From the NCBI GenBank assembly GCA_026709065.1, contig JAPOTS010000052.1, positions 1 to 44,807 of the forward strand: a stretch of 44,807 nt of DNA, given 5' to 3'. A model generated the notes under the pieces. That model did not search any database. It was given only the letters and a program-made list of their open reading frames with translations, and was not told the origin of the DNA. This DNA is from Bacteroidota bacterium (GTDB lineage: Bacteria > Bacteroidota > Rhodothermia > Rhodothermales > Bin80). Positions within the stretch are counted from its first letter, which is position 1. Each line of letters begins with the position of its first letter. The translations under genes and the position numbers were made by a program. This document shows, piece after piece, positions 38,402 through 44,807 of this stretch.

Positions 38402-39333
38402 ATCAATTCTCTCCAAATCAGTGGAAGTAGCCCAAGACTCATGTAGAGGACCAATGTCCAAGCCCCCGAATATAGTTCAATCCATTTGCCTGCTCCCTTG
38501 GTCTGCTGGCGCAAAAAATAAATTCCAACAACGATTGCACCGCCAAGGGTGACACTTAGAATGAACAATATCGGCAGGAAAAAATCAATCCGGTGGGCAG
38601 CGATACAGGTACAGATTAGCGCCAGCCCCATGACGATCCACCATATCATCAGCGCCTTTGGCCGTCCCCATACTACCGAATAGGTAGGAACTCCTTTCTC
38701 TTCATCCTCTGGACTCCGAATCTTGCGACCTATGTCAATACCCATACCGTTAAATAGACTTGCCAATAGAAACCAGAAGAGCCCGTCTGGGGCATGCCCT
38801 AACGAAATAAGCCACTCTGTGCCCGTCGCATAGAGATCTACAAGAGGCATGATGGCCATGTGAGTAATCAAGTATGTAAGATGTTTGCCTCGTAGCCACT
38901 TCCCTATAAAGAATTCTTTCCCCATCAAGGCCTGATAGGACCACGTAATCAATAACAGAATAAGTAGCCGGGGATCCAACCACAAAGCCAAACCTATCTG
39001 TACAATGCTACACAGCACAAAGAGAACCACCAGTTCTCGTAAAGTAACCAAGCCTCTGGGAACAGGCCGATAGGGCCTATAGCGGGCATCCTCTTCCTTA
39101 TCTTTGAACTCATCTGAAATGCGTAACTGGAAAAAGAAGAGCAGGCATGTAACAAATGCAACAACTATGGATGCAAGACTAGGCCATCCATTGGATGAGT
39201 GAAGCATCCATGAAAAAGCAACTGCACTAAAAGAGAAGGCAAAAATAACTGGGCCATGTTGAGCAAGAGGAAATCGCTCTTTCTGATAGATCCACCAGCG
39301 ACGAAGGCCTTGTTCATTTTGATGATTCGTCAT
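38398..39333 (-). CDS. UbiA-superfamily prenyltransferase
   Basis: A 311-residue membrane prenyltransferase with seven to nine hydrophobic helices. The first Asp-rich motif is SDEFKDKEED (Asp74, Asp78, Asp82) followed by RPVPRGLVTL, and the second is in DIGRKIRSPEDEEKG (Asp200 and the acidic cluster 209-211) followed by PTYSVVWG. These motifs bind Mg-diphosphate of a prenyl donor. The family includes ubiquinone, menaquinone, chlorophyll and homogentisate enzymes and archaeal digeranylgeranylglyceryl phosphate synthase. The acceptor here is unknown; the quinone-type subfamilies are not specially indicated. It overlaps the HMG-CoA reductase gene by 4 bases and the dikinase-like gene by 4 bases. 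Confidence 0.85.
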   Translation of the reverse strand: MTNHQNEQGLRRWWIYQKERFPLAQHGPVIFAFSFSAVAFSWMLHSSNGWPSLASIVVAFVTCLLFFFQLRISDEFKDKEEDARYRPYRPVPRGLVTLRELVVLFVLCSIVQIGLALWLDPRLLILLLITWSYQALMGKEFFIGKWLRGKHLTYLITHMAIMPLVDLYATGTEWLISLGHAPDGLFWFLLASLFNGMGIDIGRKIRSPEDEEKGVPTYSVVWGRPKALMIWWIVMGLALICTCIAAHRIDFFLPILFILSVTLGGAIVVGIYFLRQQTKGAGKWIELYSGAWTLVLYMSLGLLPLIWRELI

Positions 39334-40619
39334 GCTCCTTGATTGGGTCCTCGCGCCAGTGACTGATGTGCGTTCGTAAAACCATGTGATGAAAGTGCGG
39401 CAGAGATGGATAGTTCACCCGCCAACACCAGTGCGGCACATACTTCGGCTAACGCCGAGGCATTACCTGCTCCTTTCAGTTGGAGAATGTCAAGACAGGC
39501 ACTCTGACTTGGTAGTCCAGTTCCTCCCCCAACCGTACCCACAATGAGATTAGGGAGAGTGACAGACGCATAAAGGGAGTCCCCGTCAGTGCGCTCCATT
39601 CGGGTTATGCCCACCGAGGACTCAGCTACACAAGCGGCATCTTGACCGCAAGCAATAAAGAGAGCTGCCATTCCATTGGCATAATGCCCCTGTAGCCCAA
39701 TATTACCGCTCATGACTCCACCTATGACCCCGGCTTGATAATAATCCATCATCTTACTTGCAGATGTTTTTAGATGATTTTTCAATATTTCGGGAGGGAG
39801 TGTAACTTCTGCAGTGACTTTTTTCCCACGTACATTTTGAAAGGACATATAGGATGCCTTCTTGTCTCCCGAGTGATTGGCTTCAACGAACCAGTATGCG
39901 GGCTGGACGGGTGACTTTTCAAGGATATGGCGGCAAATCGCATCGGTTGCGATAGTGACCATGTTTTGTCCAGAAGCATCCCCTGTAATAAATTCAAAAA
40001 TAAGGTACACATGATTGCCTTCCAGATTGAAGCAAGTCCGTAGCAGTTGACCATGCCTAGTGGTGGATGCGGCGATGTCCTTGAATGAGTCTGCCTGCTC
40101 ACTGGCCCATCCCATAAACTTCCCGACCTCAACTAAATTATCAAAGATAAAAACCGGGGCTCGCGTGACTCCCTCCCACATCATGGCTACGGTAGCCCCA
40201 CCTGCCTTTGTGATTGACTGAGCCCCCCGAGAATAAGAGGCCACTAGCGCAGCTTCTGATGTAGCAAGTGGTACATAATAATCTCCGTTGGCAAAAAGCC
40301 CGCGTACCCGCAGAGGTCCAGCTAATCCAACAGGGACTTTTACGGTGCCAATGAAGTTCTCAATATTATTGCAGTAGGCATTCATCTGCTCACGCGTCAT
40401 GGGATCAAGCAGTTGATGCTTTGCAGACTCATTCGCATCCAGAATGTCCCATCGACGATCCGATTCTTCTGGTGAAATCGTTCCAGGTGCATCCCCACGA
40501 GGGACACTTGGAGGCATATCCTCCTGTGAGGGTAGTAAACTCTGCTCTATTTCTTGCAGAGTGCGTTTTTCAAAAAGACGCCGGAAGAAGCTCCGGACAC
40601 CGCGAAGATCAGCTGACAT
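39330..40619 (-). CDS. Class I-like HMG-CoA reductase
   Basis: A 429-residue soluble 3-hydroxy-3-methylglutaryl-CoA reductase, which makes mevalonate with two reducing equivalents. The class I features are ENFIGTVKVPVGLAGPL near 87-103, LATSEAALVASYSRGA (Glu122), the NADPH loop TGDASGQNMV (212-221), RGKKVTAEV (Lys266), CGQDAACVAESS (Asp327), VGTVGGGTGLPSQSACL, and the C-terminal His418 in NAHQSLAR. All four catalytic residues are therefore present. There is no membrane anchor, as expected in prokaryotes. The first 50 residues are variable. No other mevalonate-pathway gene is in the window. Its start overlaps the ligase stop by 11 bases and its stop overlaps UbiA by 4. Confidence 0.9.
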   Translation of the reverse strand: MSADLRGVRSFFRRLFEKRTLQEIEQSLLPSQEDMPPSVPRGDAPGTISPEESDRRWDILDANESAKHQLLDPMTREQMNAYCNNIENFIGTVKVPVGLAGPLRVRGLFANGDYYVPLATSEAALVASYSRGAQSITKAGGATVAMMWEGVTRAPVFIFDNLVEVGKFMGWASEQADSFKDIAASTTRHGQLLRTCFNLEGNHVYLIFEFITGDASGQNMVTIATDAICRHILEKSPVQPAYWFVEANHSGDKKASYMSFQNVRGKKVTAEVTLPPEILKNHLKTSASKMMDYYQAGVIGGVMSGNIGLQGHYANGMAALFIACGQDAACVAESSVGITRMERTDGDSLYASVTLPNLIVGTVGGGTGLPSQSACLDILQLKGAGNASALAEVCAALVLAGELSISAALSSHGFTNAHQSLARGPNQGA

Positions 40620-42210
40620 GTCGTTTAAGTTTTATTTTGAGTGAAGTATAGTCTATTTTCGCATTATGACGGCGATCCACAGGGATTCTACGAACCCTGA
40701 TAATTCGATCTATATGCGCCCATGAAAGGGTAGTAAATATTTGTTGATCCACATCCGCAGGAGCATGTGATTTCAATTGTATAGCGAGCAAGCGTTCTCC
40801 ATGGAGGCTTGCCAGAGCACTCCGTTTGATAAAGTGCAATTGGCTCGCTGCACATTCTACTGCGAAGGGGTAAGCGACACCATGCTCATCTTGAATAATT
40901 GCACCAGCACGACCTAAAAGCCACAGTCGTCCATGCGGATCAAGATAGCCAGTATCACCGGTTCGATGCCATATTTGATCGTTAACTCGGAATTTGGTCT
41001 CTTCATCGCCGACACCGTTGAGATAACCGGGGAGAACATGATGGCCATGAACGACGATTTCACCTGGATGCGCTGATGGGAGTTCTACTCCAGCAAATTC
41101 TTGCGTGTTCATGGCTGGCAAGGGTGTGCCCCATTGGTTGCTGACAATCTTAAGTTGGATCTGATTCACAGGCATTCCGACGAGTAGTCCTTTTCCTGCA
41201 TACATGGAAGCTCGGTCGTGATCACTTGCCGCGTCCCAGTTGAGGTGTGAAATAGGCTCGGCTTCCGTAGAACCATAAACGACGATCACATCTCCTTTAG
41301 GCATAGCTGCTTGAAGTTTTTGCAAGAGTGGAGGGAAAACGGGAGCACCTCCAGTATAGAGTTTCTGAAGTGAGGCAAGTCCCAAATCTTTTGTCCCATT
41401 TCTTTTTCTCGCATGAGCTCCTTCAAGCAATCTGTCATACAGAGCTGGAGACCCGATGGTCCTAGTTACTTGATGGCGGTCAATCTGTTGAAGTACAGGT
41501 TCTGGTTCAATGAAACCGGGTTGCCGTAGGTCACACTTGGGGATGACCGAGGTCACTCCCGAAGCTAGATTGGCCAGTACAAAGATTGGCAGGGCAGGCA
41601 GGTCAATTTCACGAGGCATCAAATCTATAGACGCGGCCAAAACATCATGTTGTGCCCGAAGAAAGCCATGGGTTCGGACGGCTGCTTTGGGGGTTCCAGT
41701 GCTCCCGCTGGTAAACGTGAGTAAAGCATCGTGAGATGGCGGACAGGGTGTGATTGCGTTTAATGGGTCAAGCCGTTCAAGTTTGGTCCAACGAATGGCA
41801 AAGGGAGCCCATACAGAAGTCACTATATGGTGCTCAATTTGGCGCAAACCTCTGATGAGAAAACGTAGAAGATGTGCTCGCGCGGGGCCTAAGAAGGCCT
41901 TTGGACGAGCGATTTTACAACATTGTTCAATGTGCTTAAATCCAGCCGAAGGATCAAGTACAGTGGCAACGAGACCAAGTCGGAAAATACCAAGGAGTGC
42001 CACATAAAGCTCAATTGAAACTGGTTGAAAGAGAAGAATTCGATCCCCCTTGGACAATCCTGACATACGAAGCAGTGTAGCAGCTCTAGCGGATCGATCT
42101 GCTAGTTGGGCAAAGGTCACTGCACGAGTATTTTCATCGACTCCCTCAATAATAGCAGATTGATCTGGTCGCTTGGCAGTTTGCGAAGTCAGGATATGAC
42201 AGATATTCAT
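40609..42210 (-). CDS. AMP-forming ligase, OleC-like
   Basis: A 533-residue ANL-superfamily adenylate-forming enzyme. Core motifs are LLTFTSGSTGTPKAAVRTHG (P-loop 167-175), VYGSTEAEPI (A5), and WHRTGDTGYLDPHGRLWLLGR (A7-A8). The C-terminal lysine, which completes the adenylation, is Lys518 in VDRRHNAKID, a signature shared with OleC-type olefin beta-lactone synthetases and related fatty acyl-AMP ligases. It would activate a carboxylic acid or beta-hydroxy acid with ATP. The ATG overlaps the upstream GNAT stop by 4 bases, and the stop lies inside the HMG-CoA reductase start. Because OleA, OleB and OleD are not here, hydrocarbon synthesis is not implied. Confidence 0.85.
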   Translation of the reverse strand: MNICHILTSQTAKRPDQSAIIEGVDENTRAVTFAQLADRSARAATLLRMSGLSKGDRILLFQPVSIELYVALLGIFRLGLVATVLDPSAGFKHIEQCCKIARPKAFLGPARAHLLRFLIRGLRQIEHHIVTSVWAPFAIRWTKLERLDPLNAITPCPPSHDALLTFTSGSTGTPKAAVRTHGFLRAQHDVLAASIDLMPREIDLPALPIFVLANLASGVTSVIPKCDLRQPGFIEPEPVLQQIDRHQVTRTIGSPALYDRLLEGAHARKRNGTKDLGLASLQKLYTGGAPVFPPLLQKLQAAMPKGDVIVVYGSTEAEPISHLNWDAASDHDRASMYAGKGLLVGMPVNQIQLKIVSNQWGTPLPAMNTQEFAGVELPSAHPGEIVVHGHHVLPGYLNGVGDEETKFRVNDQIWHRTGDTGYLDPHGRLWLLGRAGAIIQDEHGVAYPFAVECAASQLHFIKRSALASLHGERLLAIQLKSHAPADVDQQIFTTLSWAHIDRIIRVRRIPVDRRHNAKIDYTSLKIKLKRHVS

Positions 42211-43202
42211 CCTGACAAAGTCATCTCGTAGAGGGTATATTCGCGGATAGTTGTCCCGTAGTGGTTTGATATTCTACGAGATAAATTCTCCTCTTGCATC
42301 AGTGCTGCAATCGCTTGATCAAACCCTAATTTTGATGCTGACCTTTGAACATAGTCCATAAGAATTCCACCTATTCCTTTTCCCCCGTAATCTGGATGCA
42401 CTGCCATAGTCTTGATAATCACGGATTTGGTGGATAGAATGTCTTTCGGATCAAGCAGATTTGGAATGGCAAAAATGAAGCCAATGAGGCGGTTTTCGTG
42501 CTCCATCAAAATAACCAATTCGGGGATTATATGTATGCGAATTGGCAAGTACAAAGTTAAAAATTCCTTCAATGGAATGGGGCTATAGAGGAAATTTTGC
42601 TTAAATGCAACTAGGCATAGTTCGTGGATCGCGGCCAGTTCCTCTTCAAAGCGTACCATATTGACTGTCCTCATCGTAATTCCATTACGTTCCAATTCTT
42701 TCAGACGCGCATCGGATCGTGGGTCAACTTTTTTTAGATTTTGATTGATCGTGGAGGTGTATGTAGAGAGGGGGGTGAATCCTGCCTCAGAAAAATGAGA
42801 TGGCCAATCATCTGGATTGTCGGGCTCCAAAAAGAACATAGGCTCCAACCCACGTTTAGTCACAAGCCTGTATCGATGCCATGTAGACTTATCTATCGGG
42901 CCGATGATCCGTTTATGGCCTTTTTGACGATGTAGCTCTGAGGCATGCGACAGGAGTAATGCACCATCATTAATAGTAGTAGCTGCATAGTGTCCGAGGA
43001 TTCCTTCGGCCATTGGTGCACCTTCGGAGTCAAGACGGTCCCACAGTGAACATCGGGCGATCACGGCACCGACATCGTCATGAATGACCAAGTGCAACGA
43101 TGGATTAGTGAGACGAAAAACATGGCTCTCCAGTGGTTTGACCAATCCCTCTTCTAGCCATAGCAAGTCTTCAATTTCTTCAATGATTGAAAAGTATATC
43201 AT
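42207..43202 (-). CDS. GNAT-family N-acyltransferase-like protein
   Basis: A 331-residue protein of the GCN5-related acyltransferase fold. The acyl-CoA pyrophosphate loop is in IKTMAVHPDYGGKGIGGIL (core GGKGIG at 273-278). The N-terminal 150 residues may hold a second, degenerate GNAT half, as the HHFR-like spacing IIGPIDKSTWHRYR and an acidic patch fit a duplicated fold. The substrate is unknown; in this position it may acylate an amino group produced by the pathway. It is the first gene of the seven-gene run. The ATG at 43202 is taken as the start since a candidate promoter lies just upstream. A 4-base overlap joins it to the ligase. Confidence 0.78.
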   Translation of the reverse strand: MIYFSIIEEIEDLLWLEEGLVKPLESHVFRLTNPSLHLVIHDDVGAVIARCSLWDRLDSEGAPMAEGILGHYAATTINDGALLLSHASELHRQKGHKRIIGPIDKSTWHRYRLVTKRGLEPMFFLEPDNPDDWPSHFSEAGFTPLSTYTSTINQNLKKVDPRSDARLKELERNGITMRTVNMVRFEEELAAIHELCLVAFKQNFLYSPIPLKEFLTLYLPIRIHIIPELVILMEHENRLIGFIFAIPNLLDPKDILSTKSVIIKTMAVHPDYGGKGIGGILMDYVQRSASKLGFDQAIAALMQEENLSRRISNHYGTTIREYTLYEMTLSG

Positions 43203-43223
43203 ATAAAATATAGGTCAAAAATT

Positions 43224-43252
43224 ATCCTATCTCATTGAAGAGTTTCTTGCAA
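43224..43252 (-). promoter_or_regulatory. Candidate promoter of the seven-gene cluster
   Basis: On the minus strand, TTGCAA (43252-43247) is separated by 17 bases from TAGGAT (43229-43224). This lies 22 bases before the GNAT start codon. The -35 matches four and the -10 four of the consensus bases, so it is plausible but weak. Confidence 0.35.
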
Positions 43253-43359
43253 TGTCCACGGAAATTTAGATATGGAAGAACAAGATTAAGCTATGGGTTT
43301 TTTGGAAGAAACTCACCTGAAAACTGGCAGGAATAAAATATAAATTTGAAAGTTTTTAA

Positions 43360-43860
43360 TCAGGACGAGCCATTAAGCGTCTTCTTAAGGATGATTGAGC
43401 AGTCATTTTCAGGTATCTGACGAACACCGCGTCTATCACTCAGAGGAATAATGATCGCACCAGATACAGTTATTGCTGCACTAATTACTATAAGGGATTT
43501 ACTAAAACCAAGAAGACCTAATAAGAAAAACGGCGATCCAGCAGCAGCACCAAAAAGTATGCCGGTTACAATATCTCCCCCTAAAACTGCAGGATTGACT
43601 ACGGGAGTGAGATCACAGGTTTCATCCGTGTACCCCTGCTTTGAGAACCTAATAGATGATGGCTCCCGGTTACTGATGTCAAGCGTCATGGGAGTTAACC
43701 CTACTTCGGTAGAATCAATCCAGACAGTCGCGGAACTGGGGATAGTATTGAGAGTAATTGTTTTGGTCTCTGGTAGCAGTAGGTGTCCGCATCCAGTGGT
43801 GAGAGTAAGGAAGCAGACAGTTATACAAGACGTAATTGAGCGAATTCGGATATGAAACAT
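43360..43860 (-). CDS. PEGA-domain lipoprotein
   Basis: A 166-residue putative lipoprotein. The signal has lipobox LTTGC, so Cys24 should be lipidated. Residues about 36-75 form a PEGA module (LNTIPSSATVWIDSTEVGLTPMTLDI, then a basic strand with IRFSKQGYTDE), a surface-layer-like domain of about 40 residues. Residues 90-145 hold two hydrophobic stretches rich in Gly and Ala, so the protein may be held in a membrane as well. It is separated from the GNAT gene by about 150 bases on the same strand. The function is not known. Confidence 0.75.
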   Translation of the reverse strand: MFHIRIRSITSCITVCFLTLTTGCGHLLLPETKTITLNTIPSSATVWIDSTEVGLTPMTLDISNREPSSIRFSKQGYTDETCDLTPVVNPAVLGGDIVTGILFGAAAGSPFFLLGLLGFSKSLIVISAAITVSGAIIIPLSDRRGVRQIPENDCSIILKKTLNGSS

Positions 43861-44528
43861 ACTGATTCAATAAAACTGATAGTAAATGTTAAATTTTTAG
43901 GAGTCCCGTGTTTGAGTGGGTAAAGTTACGGATTTGGATTGAATTTAGGAGGTTCAAACAGATTCAAGATAAAATTATCTTGCTTAATTTGTACTTAAGT
44001 CAATCATTTCAATCATGCACTTATTCATCTCAAATGGTGGTTTCAGCGAAGATTTAACCATTGAGATTCACTCATTTGAACAAATCATTTCACAAAGATA
44101 ATGTGAATCTTGATCATTCAATGATCAAGGGGAGATTGTGCCCATTTAATCAGAAAAACATCTATAATTGGTATGGATACGATCGGGGCGTACATCTTTG
44201 AAAATCATCCGTGAACATTCCAAATCAAATTCTTTATATTCAAGCGGTTGCCAGCGATGCGATATGAGTTCTATTTCATGAGATTTATGAAATAATGAAT
44301 GTATGAGATAACCAATCATTATGTATACAAATAAATTATACATAATAATTACATCGCATGCAAAAAGTTTGCGAAATTTAGTTTGGGAGCATCCCTACTT
44401 ATATGAGTGTTAAGGGCTTAGTGGGAATTACTGTGTAATCAACCAAAATTAACATAAATCAAGCAACGAATTTATAATTCATGGTATGTAGACAGTGCAA
44501 CTGTGAGGAGACGAAGTCTTTCCAGAAG
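43861..44528. other. Intergenic region with one palindrome
   Basis: An AT-rich stretch. A 65-codon minus-strand frame at 44146-44343 has a hydrophobic start but no motif and is not called. The palindrome at 44109-44129 is the only distinct element. Confidence 0.4.
44109..44129. repeat. 9-bp inverted repeat
   Basis: CTTGATCAT and ATGATCAAG are exact reverse complements separated by three bases. No T run follows on either strand, so an operator-like site is more likely than a terminator. It lies about 250 bases upstream of the PEGA lipoprotein start. Confidence 0.6.
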
Positions 44529-44807
44529 TCACCACCGTAATGGAAAATTAACGCCAGTAGTAAATAAGAAGCTTCTATTTTTGCTTCCATCAGAATAGGC
44601 TTCTGTTAGTCCGAAGTCGTAGGCTACATCAACATTCAGAGACAAAGTACGAGATACGGGTATATCCACACCGATGCCTGCCATCACGGATAAGTCTACA
44701 GGATTAACTAAATCTTCTAGCTCGACCTCAATATCAGTACAATTGAGAGGTTGTATATCAATATCTGAGCCTTCAACTGATGCTGATACTGAGCAACCAA
44801 GAGAAAA
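44529..44807 (-). CDS. Outer-membrane beta-barrel protein, C-terminal fragment
   Basis: The window cuts this gene at its 5' side; 92 C-terminal residues are present. Alternating hydrophobic strands are seen (VDLSVMAGIGVDIPV, LSLNVDVAYDFGL, SFLFTTGVNFPLRW), ending in Trp, as for PorT-like or OmpX/OmpW-like small beta-barrels. A loop of about 35 residues between the strands has an acidic patch and two Cys. The start and full length are not visible. Confidence 0.7.
   Translation of the reverse strand, partial: FSLGCSVSASVEGSDIDIQPLNCTDIEVELEDLVNPVDLSVMAGIGVDIPVSRTLSLNVDVAYDFGLTEAYSDGSKNRSFLFTTGVNFPLRW

Noticed and set aside
40609-42210. Hydrocarbon (olefin) biosynthesis by OleC
   Set aside because: The ligase is OleC-like, but OleA, OleB and OleD are absent, and neighbours point to another pathway.
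44146-44343. 65-codon minus-strand frame with a hydrophobic start
   Set aside because: No motif and no clear ribosome site; likely chance.

Overview
The window reads as a chromosomal segment of a Gram-negative bacterium, most likely a marine member of the Bacteroidota/Rhodothermota group. The support is indirect: an RND-TolC export operon with a lipoprotein adaptor, a DUF5916-type outer-membrane protein with a CBM9-like head, a PEGA lipoprotein, and the C-terminus of a small outer-membrane beta-barrel at the right edge. Gene density is high, neighbouring genes often overlap, and few genes have a clear Shine-Dalgarno site. The taxonomic call is an inference and no phylogenetic marker was searched.

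Layout. (a) 0.5-3.0 kb: two convergent, paralogous AAA ATPases of unknown role. (b) 3.5-10.2 kb, minus strand: a three-gene efflux operon (TolC-type protein fused to an ABC_sub_bind-like periplasmic domain, then adaptor, then RND pump). (c) 10.4-12.9 kb: DUF5916 outer-membrane protein. (d) 13-19.7 kb: rnhA diverging from a tight housekeeping run obgE-rluD-hisS-lgt-PLP decarboxylase-rlmB. (e) 19.7-26.9 kb: an accessory island with a type III restriction-modification pair and a decayed IS1595/ISXO2-like transposase. The mod gene is interrupted in frame at a run of ten G, with the rest of the protein intact in another frame just downstream, which is the usual layout of a phase-variable methyltransferase. 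(f) 26.9-31.8 kb: class I fructose-bisphosphate aldolase, a FAD oxidoreductase, tRNA-Arg(ACG), a KDG-kinase-like PfkB kinase and an SLC13/DASS transporter. (g) 33.2-43.2 kb, minus strand: seven genes, each overlapping the next by 1 to 11 bases. They encode a GNAT-like protein, an OleC-like AMP ligase, class I HMG-CoA reductase, a UbiA-type prenyltransferase, a PEP-synthase/rifampin-phosphotransferase-like enzyme, a BtaA-like (DUF3419) aminocarboxypropyl transferase and a dolichol/phytol-kinase-like membrane protein. (h) 43.4 kb to the end: PEGA lipoprotein and a partial outer-membrane protein.

Region (g) is the best candidate for an undescribed system. The combination of mevalonate formation, prenyl transfer, polyprenol-type phosphorylation, acyl activation and SAM-dependent aminocarboxypropyl transfer suggests a pathway for a modified isoprenoid or prenylated lipid. 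The individual families are recognisable from motifs; the joint product is inference. Region (e) offers a second, independent point of interest in the phase-variable mod gene, and region (b) a third in the fused TolC protein.
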